From: Isoetes taiwanensis | Lineage: Eukaryota > Streptophyta > Lycopodiopsida > Isoetales > Isoetaceae | Assembly (NCBI GenBank): GCA_021234155.1 | Contig: JAJEKV010000002.1 | Span: 14,421,428 to 14,485,427, forward strand | DNA: 64,000 nucleotides | Direction: 5' to 3' | Shown here: positions 34,101 to 45,310 of the stretch, piece by piece | Layout of the letters: each line of letters starts with the position of its first letter | Position numbering within the stretch: position 1 is the first letter of the stretch | Program-made: the position numbers and the translations under genes | Notes under the pieces: generated by a model | Database searches by the model: none | What the model saw: the letters and a program-made list of their open reading frames with translations, nothing else | Told to the model about the DNA's origin: nothing

Positions 34101-37100
34101 GAAGGTGACAAAAATTCTGCAAAATCTGATGCAAGGGATTCACCAAGAGAAAAGCGGCAAGGGAGGAAATCATGGTCGAATGACCGGACTCATAGATCAG
34201 CGCATGTTGCGGAGGAGCAATCACCAGCAGAGAGCAGCGAAACTGAAGGGAATATAGCTGTTGTCTCAGAAATTGGCGGTGACTATATGCATGATTTGGA
34301 GGATGCCATGTTGAACCAATGGGCAGACGCCACTTGGGGAGTTTCAGATGATGCTGTTGAAGAAGATGATGTCACGTTGCACCAAACTGATACATGGGCA
34401 GGAGATACATGGAGGGAACAAACTGAAACCACTGAAGGGATTTCTGGTTTGCATGCGGACTTTCTAAAGATGCGATGGACACAAGTCAATGATGCTGCGG
34501 GAGTCACTGTCTATGATGAAGGAGCTGTGACAGAAGGCACGGTCGATTCAAAGGCAGTTGCGGAGACCTGTAAGCATTTAGACCCGGTAAGCAATGATTT
34601 AGGTGACATCAAATGTTCTCCAGAAGCTCTGATTGGGGAAGTATTAGCCTTGGGAGCCGAGACAAGAAAGAACACCAGGGTCTGGACTCTTGATTGTGGC
34701 GCTACTCATCTAATGACCTCATGCAAAGAATGGTTCAGCGAGTTGAAGAAGGTTTCAGAAAACAAGTTCGTGAATGGCATAACATCTGGGTTGCGGGTTG
34801 AAGGTGAAGGGATCATGAAACTCATATTTCTAGATGGACCTAGAATTTTGAAGCAAGTATTGTTTGTTCCTCAACTTCGCCGGAATCTGTTGTCTTTATC
34901 CAGATTATGTGATGTTGGGGTAAGCTCATTCATTACTTCAAGCCAGACACTAATGTTCAATGCTCAATTGGAATTGGCTGCCAAAGCCTCTCGCACAGGC
35001 AACTTGTATACTTTGGTAGAAGGTGCAAAATCTGATACAGAGGCATGCGTGGCCCATCAAGCTGGAAATAATCTGGGGCTTTGGCATCGAAGACTTGGTC
35101 ACATCAGTGTTGACAGGTTGAAAGCAATTCAGACATAAAACATGGTCACGGGGATCAAACTCAATGTTGGGGATCGGTTGGCCTTATGTGAAGGATGTGT
35201 CATGGCCAAACAGCACAAAGCAAGTCGCAGCAAGATTCCTGGCAAATCGAGTTTTGGGATTGGTGCACATTGATGCGAGTGGATACACAGCTATCTCTAC
35301 CAAAGGTGGTGCTCATTATTTCTTTGTGATAGTAGATGATTACACACAAAAGGTCTTTGTCTACTTGATGAGCACAAAGGACCAAGTTAGAGAAAAATTC
35401 AAGGTGTGGAAAATGGCGGTTGAAACAGAGACAGGGCAGAAATTGGCAATGGTTCGGTTGGATAATGCAAAAGAATATCTCACCCCGGATTTTCAGAAGT
35501 ATTTGGATGATTCAGGGATTAAAAGGCAGTTTATTGTTCCTTATGAGCATCACCAAAACGGCGTGGCTGAGAGGAAAATCCGGACACTTCGAGAATCTGC
35601 TCTTTCCATGCTCAAATTCGCTGGATTAGCAGACTGGTTTTGGGGTGACGCCATTGAAACAGCAGCTTACATACAAAATCTAGTACCCACGGTGGCGGTT
35701 AAAGGGAAGACACCCGAGGAGGCTTGGAGCGGACGCAAACCGAGTGTTGCACACTTGAGAATCTTTGGTTGCCCAGCGTATGCTTTGATTCCTGATTGCC
35801 AAAGAACCAAATGGGAAGATCATGCTCGAAAATGTATTTTTGTTGGGTATCCAGAAGGCACGAAGGGATACCGTTTGGTAAATGCAACCACAAGGAAATA
35901 CTCTGTTTGTGCAAGTGTGGAATTTGATGAAGAGTCTATGCAGATCCAAGGTGTTTTTCGACAACATGTAGGGGAAGGCTTATTTCAAGCACCTGGAAAA
36001 TCTCAATTGTGGCTCGACCTTGCATTAGAGTCACCTGCACCACCATTGGTACCAGCCCAATCAGAAAACTCAGGTGAACAGGTTTGTGCGGATTCCGACC
36101 ATGAAGGTGACACCCCAGATCTTCCATCAGAGATACCGACGCACAAAGAGATAATTCCAGAGATGGCGACTCCAAAAGTTCCTGATATGAATTCCAGAAA
36201 TTCAAGTGGCAGAAAAAGTAATGATATGGCAAATTCACAGCCCATTGTCCGTCGTACATCAGCTCGTACTCCGAAGCCTACACAAAGATGGTTAGAATTG
36301 ATGAACAAAACTGCTCATCTTGCTCAGTTGACCGCAGTGGAAGCACATATGGCTGAGGAATATCGGTCCTGGTGGGATGAAGATGTGATAGAGTTGTGTG
36401 CTATGGAAGCCTTTGTGGATGATCTCGTAGAGCCACTTACAGTACATGAGGCACTTCATGGATCACAAAGCAAATCATGGAGACAGGCCATGGAGGAAGA
36501 AATGGAGTCTATGCGCATCACAGATGCTTGGGAACTAACGGATCTTCCTCAAGGGCGAAAACCAGTAAGATGCAAATGGGTATTCAAGGTAAAAACTAGT
36601 GCAGATGGAAAGGTGGACCAATACCGTGCTCGATTGGTGGCAAAAGGCTTCTCGCAAATTCATGGTATCGATTACGATGAAACATTCTCACCGGTAGCAA
36701 AAATGACAAGTATCCGGGCAGTTTTAGCACTAGCAGCACAAGAAGATTTCGAGATTGAAACCATGGACGTCAAAGCAGCCTTCCTGAATGGAGATCTCGA
36801 GGAAGAGATCTATATGTCTCAGCCAGAAGGGTTTGTGGCTCAGGAAAAAGAAGAAAAAGTATGCAGATTAAAACGGGCACTTTATGGATTAAAGCAGAGT
36901 CCGCGGGTTTGGTATAAAAAGATTGATGCTTTTCTTCGTCAACAAGGATTCAAGCGTTGTGTGACAGAATGGAATGTGTATGTAAGGTATAGCTCCACAG
37001 AATTCATGCTGATAGTAGTATACGTTGATGATCTTATTCTAGTTGGGAATAGTATGGAGCTCATAAAAGAAGTCAAGGCAACACTAGCAAGCACATTTCG

Positions 37101-38019
37101 AATGACAGATTTAGGCCCAATTCAGACATGTCTAGGTCTTCAGGTAGTCCGCAATCGGAGCAAGAGAACCTTACTAATCCATCAACAGAAAACCATTCTC
37201 AAAGTGTGTAACAGGTTTGGGATGATGCATGCTGCTGTGAAGGAAACTCCAGCACCACAAAATGAGAAACTCACGAAAGATATGGAACCAGCAACAAGAA
37301 TGGAACAAGAATTGATGGAGAAAATACCTTACCGTAATGCAGTGGGATGCTTACTTCATATCATGGTTAGTAGCAGACCTGATATAGCAGCGGCGGTTAA
37401 TGTAGTTAGCAGATTTATGCAGAGGCCAGGGGTGGAACATTGGCGGGCAGTCAAACGGATATTTCGTTACCTTTGTGGCACACATGACATGGGAATTTTA
37501 TATGGTCCAGACACTAATGATCCAGAGGTTACCTTGGTCGGGTTTGTTGATGCTGATTGGGCGGGCGACCCAGACACAAGACGATCCACAACAGGTTTCT
37601 CTTTGCTGCTTCATGGCGGTGCAATTGCATGGACCAGCTGCAAGCAAACCAGCGTGGCCCTATCTTCATGCGAAGCGGAATATATGGCAACTTCAGCGGC
37701 TGTGCGTGAGACAATTTGGTTGAGACAGTTCCTCAAAGAGATTGGATATGAACAATCAGATGCAACAGTACTCTATAATGACAATAAGAGTAGTATTGCA
37801 CTTACTGAAAATCCAATTCTCCATAAGAGGTCCAGTCACATTGGCATACATCACCACTTCACAAGAGATCAAGTTCAGGCTGGTAACATAAAAATGCTGT
37901 ATTGCAAGACCTCGGAAATGCCAGCAGATATTCTGACCAAACCTTTAGGAAGAGAAGCTTTCTGTCGACATAGATTAACTCTAGGCTTGTTCAGAGTATC
38001 CAAAGATCTGAATTTTTGA
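34101..38019 (+). pseudogene. copia-2 Pol (protease, integrase, RT, RNase H), frameshifted
   Basis: Protease: LDCGATHLM (D-C-G-A, about 34690). Zinc domain: LWHRRLGH ... CEGCVMAKQHK. Integrase: HIDASG, RLDNAKEY, HHQNGVAERKIRTL. RT: ARLVAKGFSQIHGIDYDETF, DVKAAFLNGDL, VYVDDLILVG. RNase H: DADWAGDPDTRRSTTGF, SSCEAEYMA. End: ADILTKPLGREAF. Three lesions separate it from one reading frame with Gag: TAG 34098, TAA 35136 just after the HRRLGH block, and a frame change near 35245 before HIDASG. From 35250 to 38019 the frame is open for over 900 codons. Confidence 0.92.
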
Positions 38020-38122
38020 TGAACCAGTTTCAGCTTATAAGAAGAACTAGGGAGGTAGTGTACAGATTTCATTTCAGAGTTAGAGGTTTCGTTTTGTTCA
38101 AATTCCGAGCAGAACAAGGGAG

Positions 38123-38216
38123 TGTTAGAATATTAGAATATTCTGCTCATAATGTTGTATATATATACCATTAACGGTAATACAGAAGTAGTTCTTGCTA
38201 TTCCCGCTTATTGTTT
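38123..38216 (+). repeat. copia-2 3' LTR (94 bp)
   Basis: Matches the 5' LTR over its full length by eye. The last four bases (GTTT) are also present in host sequence at the start of copy A (31934-31937), so the junction has 4 bp of microhomology. Confidence 0.85.
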
Positions 38217-38223
38217 CTTACTA

Positions 38224-38544
38224 TCAACAAGTTAAAGCTTGATCTTCTTGCATAGATTGCCTTTGTAATTTTCTTACTCCATCTTTTAGAGATTCACAAG
38301 CTCGATCTAAGGTCATAGATTTTTTATTGGCTAGAACTGTCGTAAGAGTCTGAAGCTCTTCCGACATGGATTCCAAAAAATGAATAACATGTTGATCATG
38401 CGGAATACTAGCACCAGCTGCAGACAGTGCTTCTAGAAGTGCTTTAAATTTATCCACATGTTCGTCGAACGAATCATTCAAACGATACTGCAATGATGTA
38501 AAATCCTTGCGAAGACTAATCACTTCATGCATGGTCTTCTTCAT
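38224..38544 (-). pseudogene. copia-1 gag (UBN2-type), copy B
   Basis: The same 106-codon gag segment as copy A with one substitution (ESMSEEL against ESMPEEL). It is cut from the rest of copia-1 by copia-2. Confidence 0.8.
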
Positions 38545-38620
38545 ATAAGTTTTTTCTAGATACTTTTATACTTCACTAGAAGTAACAAAATCCTTAGCAT
38601 CCATTAAAATGGATTCTTTG

Positions 38621-38869
38621 AGAGCATAGAGATTCAGTGCTCGAGCTGTTTGATCTTTTCCATTCCAGTCATCTACATTCTTAACCCAAGCTCGTATGCA
38701 GCACCATTCTGAACAAGATTACCGGTAGTTGCGTCAACTAGCTGCACCGGAGGAAGGTTATTTCCGGTAATCTTGTTCAGAATGGTGCTGCATACGATGC
38801 TTGGGTTAAGAATATAGATGACTGGAATGAAAAAGATCAAACAGCTCGAGCACTGATTCTCTATGCTCT
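38621..38869. repeat. Long inverted repeat in copia-1 leader, copy B
   Basis: Arms 38621 to about 38733 and about 38758-38869 pair almost perfectly, including CAGTGCTCGAGCTG in one arm with CAGCTCGAGCACTG in the other. An RNA from this region would fold into a hairpin of about 110 bp between the primer site and gag. Confidence 0.85.
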
Positions 38870-38876
38870 GATACCA

Positions 38877-39078
38877 TGTTAAACTTGCTTCTTTACTAAG
38901 AAAATACAAGAGAGAGGGGTATGCACCATAGAAGAAGACACATGTAATGAATGATATGTGTTACCATATATAGGTACATAAAAGGTATTTCCTATAGAAA
39001 AAGCTGAAAGCTAAAAGTAGCTATGTTGCCTTTTTATAAAGGCACGTTGCCTTCTTAGAATAGGCAGCCTCGGTAACA
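38877..39078 (-). repeat. copia-1 5' LTR, copy B (original position)
   Basis: 202 bp, TGTTAAAC ... GGTAACA. The adjacent CTGCC compares with TTGCC at the other end of copia-1 (22126-22130, one base offset), supporting this as the true outer boundary. Confidence 0.87.
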
Positions 39079-39327
39079 CTGCCAGCACCACATTCGCAGA
39101 TCCACTGCACAAAACTTCCAATTCTGCCCGCTGCAAATCCGATCGTTCCATATGAAGCACGAGGCCTATTCGGACTGCCAGATAATTTTAACCAAAAAAA
39201 AATGCAACAAACTGGCCACAAAAAGTCATTGGGTAACCTACTCGATGACACTTATTTAGGCTACGTGACTTGTTTTGAAATTTGATTAGCAGAGCAGAGC
39301 TGATATACAAATTGATGGTTTTGTATT

Positions 39328-41934
39328 CTAACTAGTAGGCTCCGCCAATTCCTGCCTGTTAATATAGCTATAAGAACGGGCGCAAATCAGAAAATAGCCA
39401 AGATTGACCAAGGAAATAAGAGCGATAATCCAGAAGAAAAGATCCAAGCGCCCTTCATTCAGGTTATCAGAGATCCATTCAGTATGCCCATTTTTTCCGC
39501 TAACCCTATTTGTAACAGCGACCAAAAGCGAGCTTAGATAATTACCAACGGCCACAGCAGCCATGGCAAAGGCACTTCCAAGTCCTCGAACTCCGTCAGG
39601 TACTTGATCATAGAAAAATTCTGTCTGTGCTACATAAGTAAATACCTCTGCCACTCCTGCAATGGAGTATTGAGGCACTTGCCAAAATATGCTCATGGGT
39701 ACGTTTGCATATTCATCATGAACCAAGCCATGACTTTTTACAATCTGCAGCCTCTTCATCTCCACAGTGGCTCCTGTAGCTATGGCACCTAATATGATCA
39801 CAAGTCCAATTCCCATCCTTTGCAACATTGTTATACCTTTCTCGAGGCCAGTCAATCTGCGCATGATTCGAACAAACAGGGTTTCATACACAAGTGTGGC
39901 AACAATGGTGGCTATGGTGTAGAACGTGAAGAGAGATGCAGGTGAGATGTCTATTGATCCCATTTTAGTGTTCATGTAAGAACCCTGTTCCACAAATGTG
40001 GTGGTTACTTGTGCTAGTACCATTTCATGTATACATGAGCAGATCCATATGGGGACCAATAGGATGATGCATTTGACTTCCTCTACTTGTGTCACTGTAC
40101 ATAGCTTCCATGGATTTGTTGCTCCTTTAACAAGCTCGTCGTCGTCTGTGGGTGTTGCGGCTTTGTCAAGGAATCTGTTTTGAAATAAGTACTTGTCAGT
40201 TCTTTTTGCACAAAGATCTTGCTTTGAAGAACTTTTTGACGTAGAAGCTTTTAGTCAATGATTAAGGTAGATAAATTGGTGGTGAAAGCTGGTATGGTCA
40301 GTTAAAGTACCAAAATGCTCCCCTTTTACTCAACCTGTTCACAGACTATTAGAAAACAACAAATAATTATTCCTTCGAGTTACCATATATTCCATCCATC
40401 AGTATGGACAAGTTGTTGATGTTCAATATAGTTAGATGTTACAATCATTGTTATCTAGCATTATCTTAATCATTTGCTTAGAGTTACCTCAACGAATTTG
40501 TGTGTAACATCCTCCTTGGCTGCCCTCTTTTGGCTTTATTTTCCTCCAATTCATGAAGACTCTCACTATCAGATGGAATAGCCAACTTACGCTTCCTTAC
40601 TGCTGCAACTATAACCTGAAACGCACGAGAAAAAGGGTTTCCCGAGGGCCTAAAATGCCTGTAATATCGCACTCCAGCAACAAAAAGAAGCCCTGCAATT
40701 GCAATTGTTATGCTGCAGACGCCAAATCCTATTGCATAACTGTAACTTTCCTCCACATAGGAAAGAACAATGGTCACAAACAATGAGCCCAAAAGTGATG
40801 CAATGAAAAAGTAGCTGAAATACGATCCTTTCTTTTTAGCTTCAGGTGGGTATTCCTCATCGAATTGGTCTGCACCCAAGGCTGTCATGCATGGCTGATG
40901 GCCCCCTGCTCCAAGAGCTGATATGTACAATGCTGCATACACAAAGGCCTTCTGCCCCATTGTAGCAGGCTGACAGTTAGTGGCATCCAAAGAACATTTC
41001 TTGGGCCTTAAAGATGGCATGGCTGCCTGCATGGTCAGGAGTACAGTTCCCTGCAAATTAGAACCAAAACTTAAAAGGTCGATCGATGTGCAGGACACAT
41101 CTGAAGTAAAACTAGATGTTGTATTTGACGTGTCCCAACTTGATTTAGAGACCAATTATGTACCCTGATTTTTATTCTGATATTAGGCATGAGCTTCTAT
41201 GCTAGATTGAATGTCAATCTCTTAGATAAGGCTTGAACAGCTAGTTACCTTTTATTCCATAACAAGATTCTGAACAAATTTGTCTTGGGTGCTATAAGTT
41301 TCTTAATTCAGATAAAAGCGACTCACCAAGAAATGTATCCCAACAAAGAGGACCGATGCCCAATATCTCCCAAGATATGCATCTCCAAGGAAGGCTCCAA
41401 GCAGAGATGTTGCATATGATGTCCCATACCAGTTTGTTGCTGTTGTTGCTGCTGCAGCATTGCTCAGATTCAACATCTCCATCAAATACAAGACCAGATT
41501 TGCTGCAACCCCAAAATAAGTGACTGTCCCCAATGCTTGATAAGCTGGAATTAAAGATGGTTGTTAAACAATGTCACCACATACAATCTGAAAACAAGTT
41601 AAAAACTTCCTCTCGTCAAATTGGACCTAATACAAATGATGCAGATTTCCATCCCCCAGTCTTTGATCTTCTCGCTGGCTTCCCAAAAATGTCTAGAGAT
41701 CCATCGTTTGTAAGATCCAAGTCATCCTCTGAGGATCTGCCTTCTTCAGCCTATGAAACAGTACATTAATAGGGTTGGATGTTCTTAGACATGTAAAGGT
41801 TATAAGAATTTTGAACTTACTTTGGATTGGCATTTCAAAGATTTTTGAGTTTCTAAAGAGATTTCATTGACTGATTTCTGTTTTGTTACTGAGATGCCTT
41901 CCATTGAAGAGTGCGCTTGCAAAGGGCTGTCCAT
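39328..41934 (-). CDS. NPF/PTR family transporter, NPF7-like (complete, 5 exons, 621 aa)
   Basis: Exons: 41821-41934 (ATG 41934, 38 codons), 41627-41750, 41327-41544 (218 bp, the usual NPF exon size), 40488-41050, 39328-40174 (TAG). All borders are GT/AG and all joins are in frame. Exon 1-2 encode a hydrophilic N-terminus, then GGWKSASFVLAYQALGTVTY at the first helix. PTR signatures follow: SLLGAFLGDAYLGRYWASVL, ISALGAGGHQPCMTALGADQ with FDEEYPPE, the central loop, RFLDKAATPTDD, NPWKLCTVTQVEEVK, IPQYSIAGVAEVF-type helix 10, and FFYDQVPDGVRGLGSAF. About 12 membrane helices in the plasma membrane or tonoplast are expected. The proton-coupling ExxER motif of helix 1 reads QALGT here; NPF7 proteins (nitrate/K+ release) also lack it (YQALGT against NQGLAT). 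Substrate is unproven. The 3' end lies 140 bp from a retrotransposon flank. Confidence 0.93.
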
Positions 41935-44890
41935 GACACTTAAGTCCCTTAAATTATTTGGAAAGTATAGAGGAAGAGAGATGATCCAGAGAGGATGAGT
42001 ACCAAATACAACCCAGATGAATGGATGAAGTTGTGAAGCATTTTTCGCAGAAACTGGAGTTAAAAGTGGAATGAGAGAAACTGATGTGCTGAAGATTAAA
42101 ATGCACGTAGGAAAGAGCAAACTGTGAAGAACCCAGTAGAGAGCCTTCTCTCTTTTGAAAACAAACTTTGTACGATCTTAGCAGGAGCAGTGCTATTTCA
42201 ATTGTAGAGCTCAAGGGTGGTTGGCAGCTGTCTGAACATCTTTCTACAAGAGATACGCGTGATATACGCCCCCTGTATCACCACAGGTATTCGGCCAGTT
42301 AAATACGTATTTCCACAAGTACATTGAAACCTTTTCGGTTCGTGCCTATCAAGGAGACAAAAACTCATAAACCAGACTTGACTTCCAAGTTTACAGCTTT
42401 CACACCCTACTAGTGAAAATAATGTCAGGTCAATTCACAAGCGTATTCATTGCCTTGGCCAAAGCAACCATATTGTCTTGTCCCATATTGTCGTTTGTTC
42501 CATTCCAAAACATAAATGTGGTAGCCAAATGTTAGCCAGATGTGTAGGAGCTTTTAGGAAACGATGTAGGGGGTCGGTGGTTGATAGACTATGGACTACC
42601 ACAACTTCTTCGTCATCCATCATCACAGAGTTTCGTAACACTCAACATTTTGTCACATATATGGAAGACAATGACATCATCGTGACGAATAGATGATATC
42701 ATAATATGTAGCATTATTATTATGCACATGGAAGTTTATTATGCACATGGAAGTTTTATAACTAGGCAGGATCTTGTATCTCATGCTTGGTTGTACTTAA
42801 TGAATTGAATCCATTATTCACAGCCTGCATTATGTACTACCTACAAAGGGGATTGGCTTTATGAAGGTTTTTAAGTTGAATTAGTTGCATGTTGCATGCA
42901 ATTACCTTTTCTATTAATTTACTATGCCTGTTGGATTTCCATCCTCTTTGGCACCATTGTTCCCAAGGAACGCTATGCTTTTTATCAACTATTATTATCC
43001 AAGCATACCTACTTTCGCTGTAAGAACAAGGACACTTCACTACTATATGAACCTTACGTCGTGGAAGAGGTAGAAAATGAAAGATCAATAGTTTGTTTTT
43101 TAATAGCTATATACATTTGTTGGCATATATTTCAACTACATGCTTTACAAAAGTGTAAATGTCAAGCTGCTTCCTTTATAAACAAGTCGGTCCTAGTACA
43201 GGTTAGGTTTATATTTTGATCGTGTCTCAATAGCCCCTATCCTAAGGAATCATGCTTACATGATAATCATATAAGATCCGAGTGATTTTGAAAGGGACGA
43301 ATGTATGCCCTATCATGGAAACAGTTAACAATGAATGCAAGCATAGGGCACATTCAATTTGATGAAAAAACCTATATTGGATGGTAGACTGTTGTGGAAT
43401 ATGGAAATGATGATGAGAACATCAAATCATTTTTTTAGTCAAATCTCATTATTAAGTAATATAGCCAAATTTGATTATAGCCAAATTTTGGCCATTGGCC
43501 AAGAACATAATACGAATACGACATACGCTTAAAAAGACACAATCTTGGCCACTACCTTTGATACCCTAAATTCAAAATACCCAACATAACAAAATACGAG
43601 AAACCCTAATCAAATGGCAAAATACACCATGGTTGCCCCTATATTCTTATACACATCGAATATGAATATGGTGTGCTCATTGACCATTTTTAAGAAAAAA
43701 AGGCGCAGTACGAAAGCATTTTGACCATTGGGAATAATTTTCCACATACACCATTGATAATTACATGTAAATTTAGAGGAACCATTGCAAAAATAACAAA
43801 GTTATAGACCATAGGACAATAACAAAGCTTCAAACCCTTGAAATGTATTTAAATCCAAATTAAAAAAACCTTTAGAAAGTACAAAACCCGCCTTCCAGAA
43901 GCCGAACCTGGATCATACCTTATCTGATGGTCCATGCGAATGCTGGAATAAAACCTCTAAAAAAAATACCTGTGCAAGTAAATACAAGACAAAGAGCTAA
44001 AGGTCATTAATTGTCCAAGAGGAAACAATGTCCAAACAGAGCATATGGTGTTGGTGCCATCACCTCACCAACACTACATTACATTAAAAAAAAAAAAAAA
44101 AAAAAAAATGATGATGGTGTCGTCATCGCTTTCTTTATGGTTCGGGTTTACGTTGTTATTTATGGACCTTCAGATCACGGGAGATTCCATGGAACCTCCC
44201 ACATCAAAGACCCACGTTTTTCCTTAAACTGCCACACCCGAGGTCACGGGTTCAAACCTGGCCAATATCAGTCTAGTAATGGGGACCTTAAAATCCATTG
44301 TCTCGAGGTCATGGGTTCAAGTACGACCAACCAATCCTGTGGTAGATACCTTAAACCTGCCATATGTATTCAATAATCACATGCAAAGCAGCTCCTAGTA
44401 TATCACGCCTAGGTAGTGGATTGACTTCCACGTGATATGTAGAGTAAAGTGATGTAGAATGTACTCATGATGTGATGATGAATAGAATGACGTCCTTCAA
44501 TAAAAAAACAAAAAATATTTTTCCAACTGTTAAATCTCTTGCACGGATCAATGGTGCAACAAGACTATATACCGTGCAACAATTAATACTAAATCAACTG
44601 GCACAACTATGATCCTTTCATACTGACATATGATGCCTCTTGGATTTCTAAAGCATGGACCACAATCATCAAGAAACAAACTTAACTTTTAATGAATCAA
44701 ATTTTGTTGAATTATTGTACATGAACAGGTGCAACGTCTGTTATAATACATAGATTACTAGTAACAAGGACACGCATCACAGAGAACATATAGAGACCAG
44801 CATTACATTGCATATACTATCTAATATCACATATTCTCATACATAGCATTATGGCACAAAAGCTCTATAATCTATTATAGAACACAAGAC
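41935..44890. other. NPF upstream region and intergenic sequence
   Basis: No second gene was recognised. 44070-44107 has a run of A after CATTACATT. At 44240-44262 and 44304-44322 two phrases GAGGTCA(C/T)GGGTTCAA resemble the B box of a tRNA-derived SINE (GGTTCAAACC in the first), but no A box was found. The minus-strand frame 42447-42641 is open but unrecognised. Confidence 0.35.
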
Positions 44891-44899
44891 TAGACAAAT

Positions 44900-45300
44900 C
44901 GTGAGGCCCTCACATAGCCATCCTCTTGTTCGACTCAACAACATTTGGAGCATGACGGCGTTTGATGCATTCTAACTCTCGGAGTTCCTTCATCAAGAGA
45001 GCCCTACATAAATTTGAGTGGGAATGCAAGACAACTTTCTATAAGATAACATAATTGATGCTATGGTTCTCCAGTGTCTGTATAGTTTCCTCAATGCGGT
45101 CAAACTGTTACCAAGAGCCACTGAAAGTTTCTGAATAGCAAAACAAACATCCTTCATGGCTTCTTTAGCCTCCATTAATACCTGCACCATGTCAGGCTTT
45201 GTTCTTCCACCATTGAATCTACCACAGAGTCTTCCAAAGAATTCCGATCCTCCAAATTGTTACCGATGACAATCACCCCATGCTCGTCGTCAGCTTCCAC
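44900..45300 (-). pseudogene. Unrecognised coding-like fragment
   Basis: Minus-strand pieces in shifting frames: GVIVIGNNLEDRNSLEDS, EAKEAMKDVCFAIQKLSVAL, ALLMKELRELECIKRRHAP and VVESNKRMAM-stop (about 44920). An acidic stretch followed by a helical segment and basic tail is typical of accessory DNA-binding proteins of DNA transposons, but no domain can be named. Frameshifts are required between the pieces. Confidence 0.3.
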
Positions 45301-45310
45301 TCTTCCAATA

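Larger units (their letters stand above)
32912..38216 (+). mobile_element. copia-2: young Ty1/copia element with 94-bp LTRs
   Basis: Identical 94-bp ends at 32912-33005 and 38123-38216 (TGTTAGAATATTAGAATATT ... CCCGCTTATTGTTT). PBS TGGTATCAGAGC at 33010; purine tract AACAAGGGAG before the 3' LTR. Gag and pol lie in order protease-integrase-RT-RNase H (copia type). Two in-frame stops and one frameshift inactivate this copy, but the LTRs look unmutated, so it is recent. LTRs this short are unusual for a full-length copia. There is no 5-bp target duplication; instead the whole element is flanked by a direct repeat of about 970 bp. Confidence 0.92.
22131..39078 (-). mobile_element. copia-1: old Ty1/copia LTR retrotransposon, split by three insertions
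   Basis: On the minus strand: 5' LTR 39078-38877, PBS TGGTATCAGAGC (initiator tRNA-Met type), gag (38544-38224 and duplicate 32265-31945), protease (about 31630), integrase (28450-27335), RT/RNase H (24160-22566), purine tract GCAGGTGGGG, and 3' LTR 22391-22131. LTRs are about 202 bp in the unexpanded copies and follow TG...CA. Host bases TGCC flank both ends (22127-22130 and just after 39078), consistent with a target duplication. The body is interrupted by a TIR element (24162-27334), a gene-fragment-carrying element (28451-31391) and copia-2 (32912-38216). Frameshifts and stops make it inactive. Confidence 0.9.
38217..39188. repeat. Copy B of the roughly 970-bp duplication
   Basis: Repeats gag, leader, LTR and 110 bp of host flank as in copy A. 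Because the sequence continues from 39189 into the 3' flank of the NPF gene, B holds the original right boundary and A is the extra copy. Confidence 0.85.
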
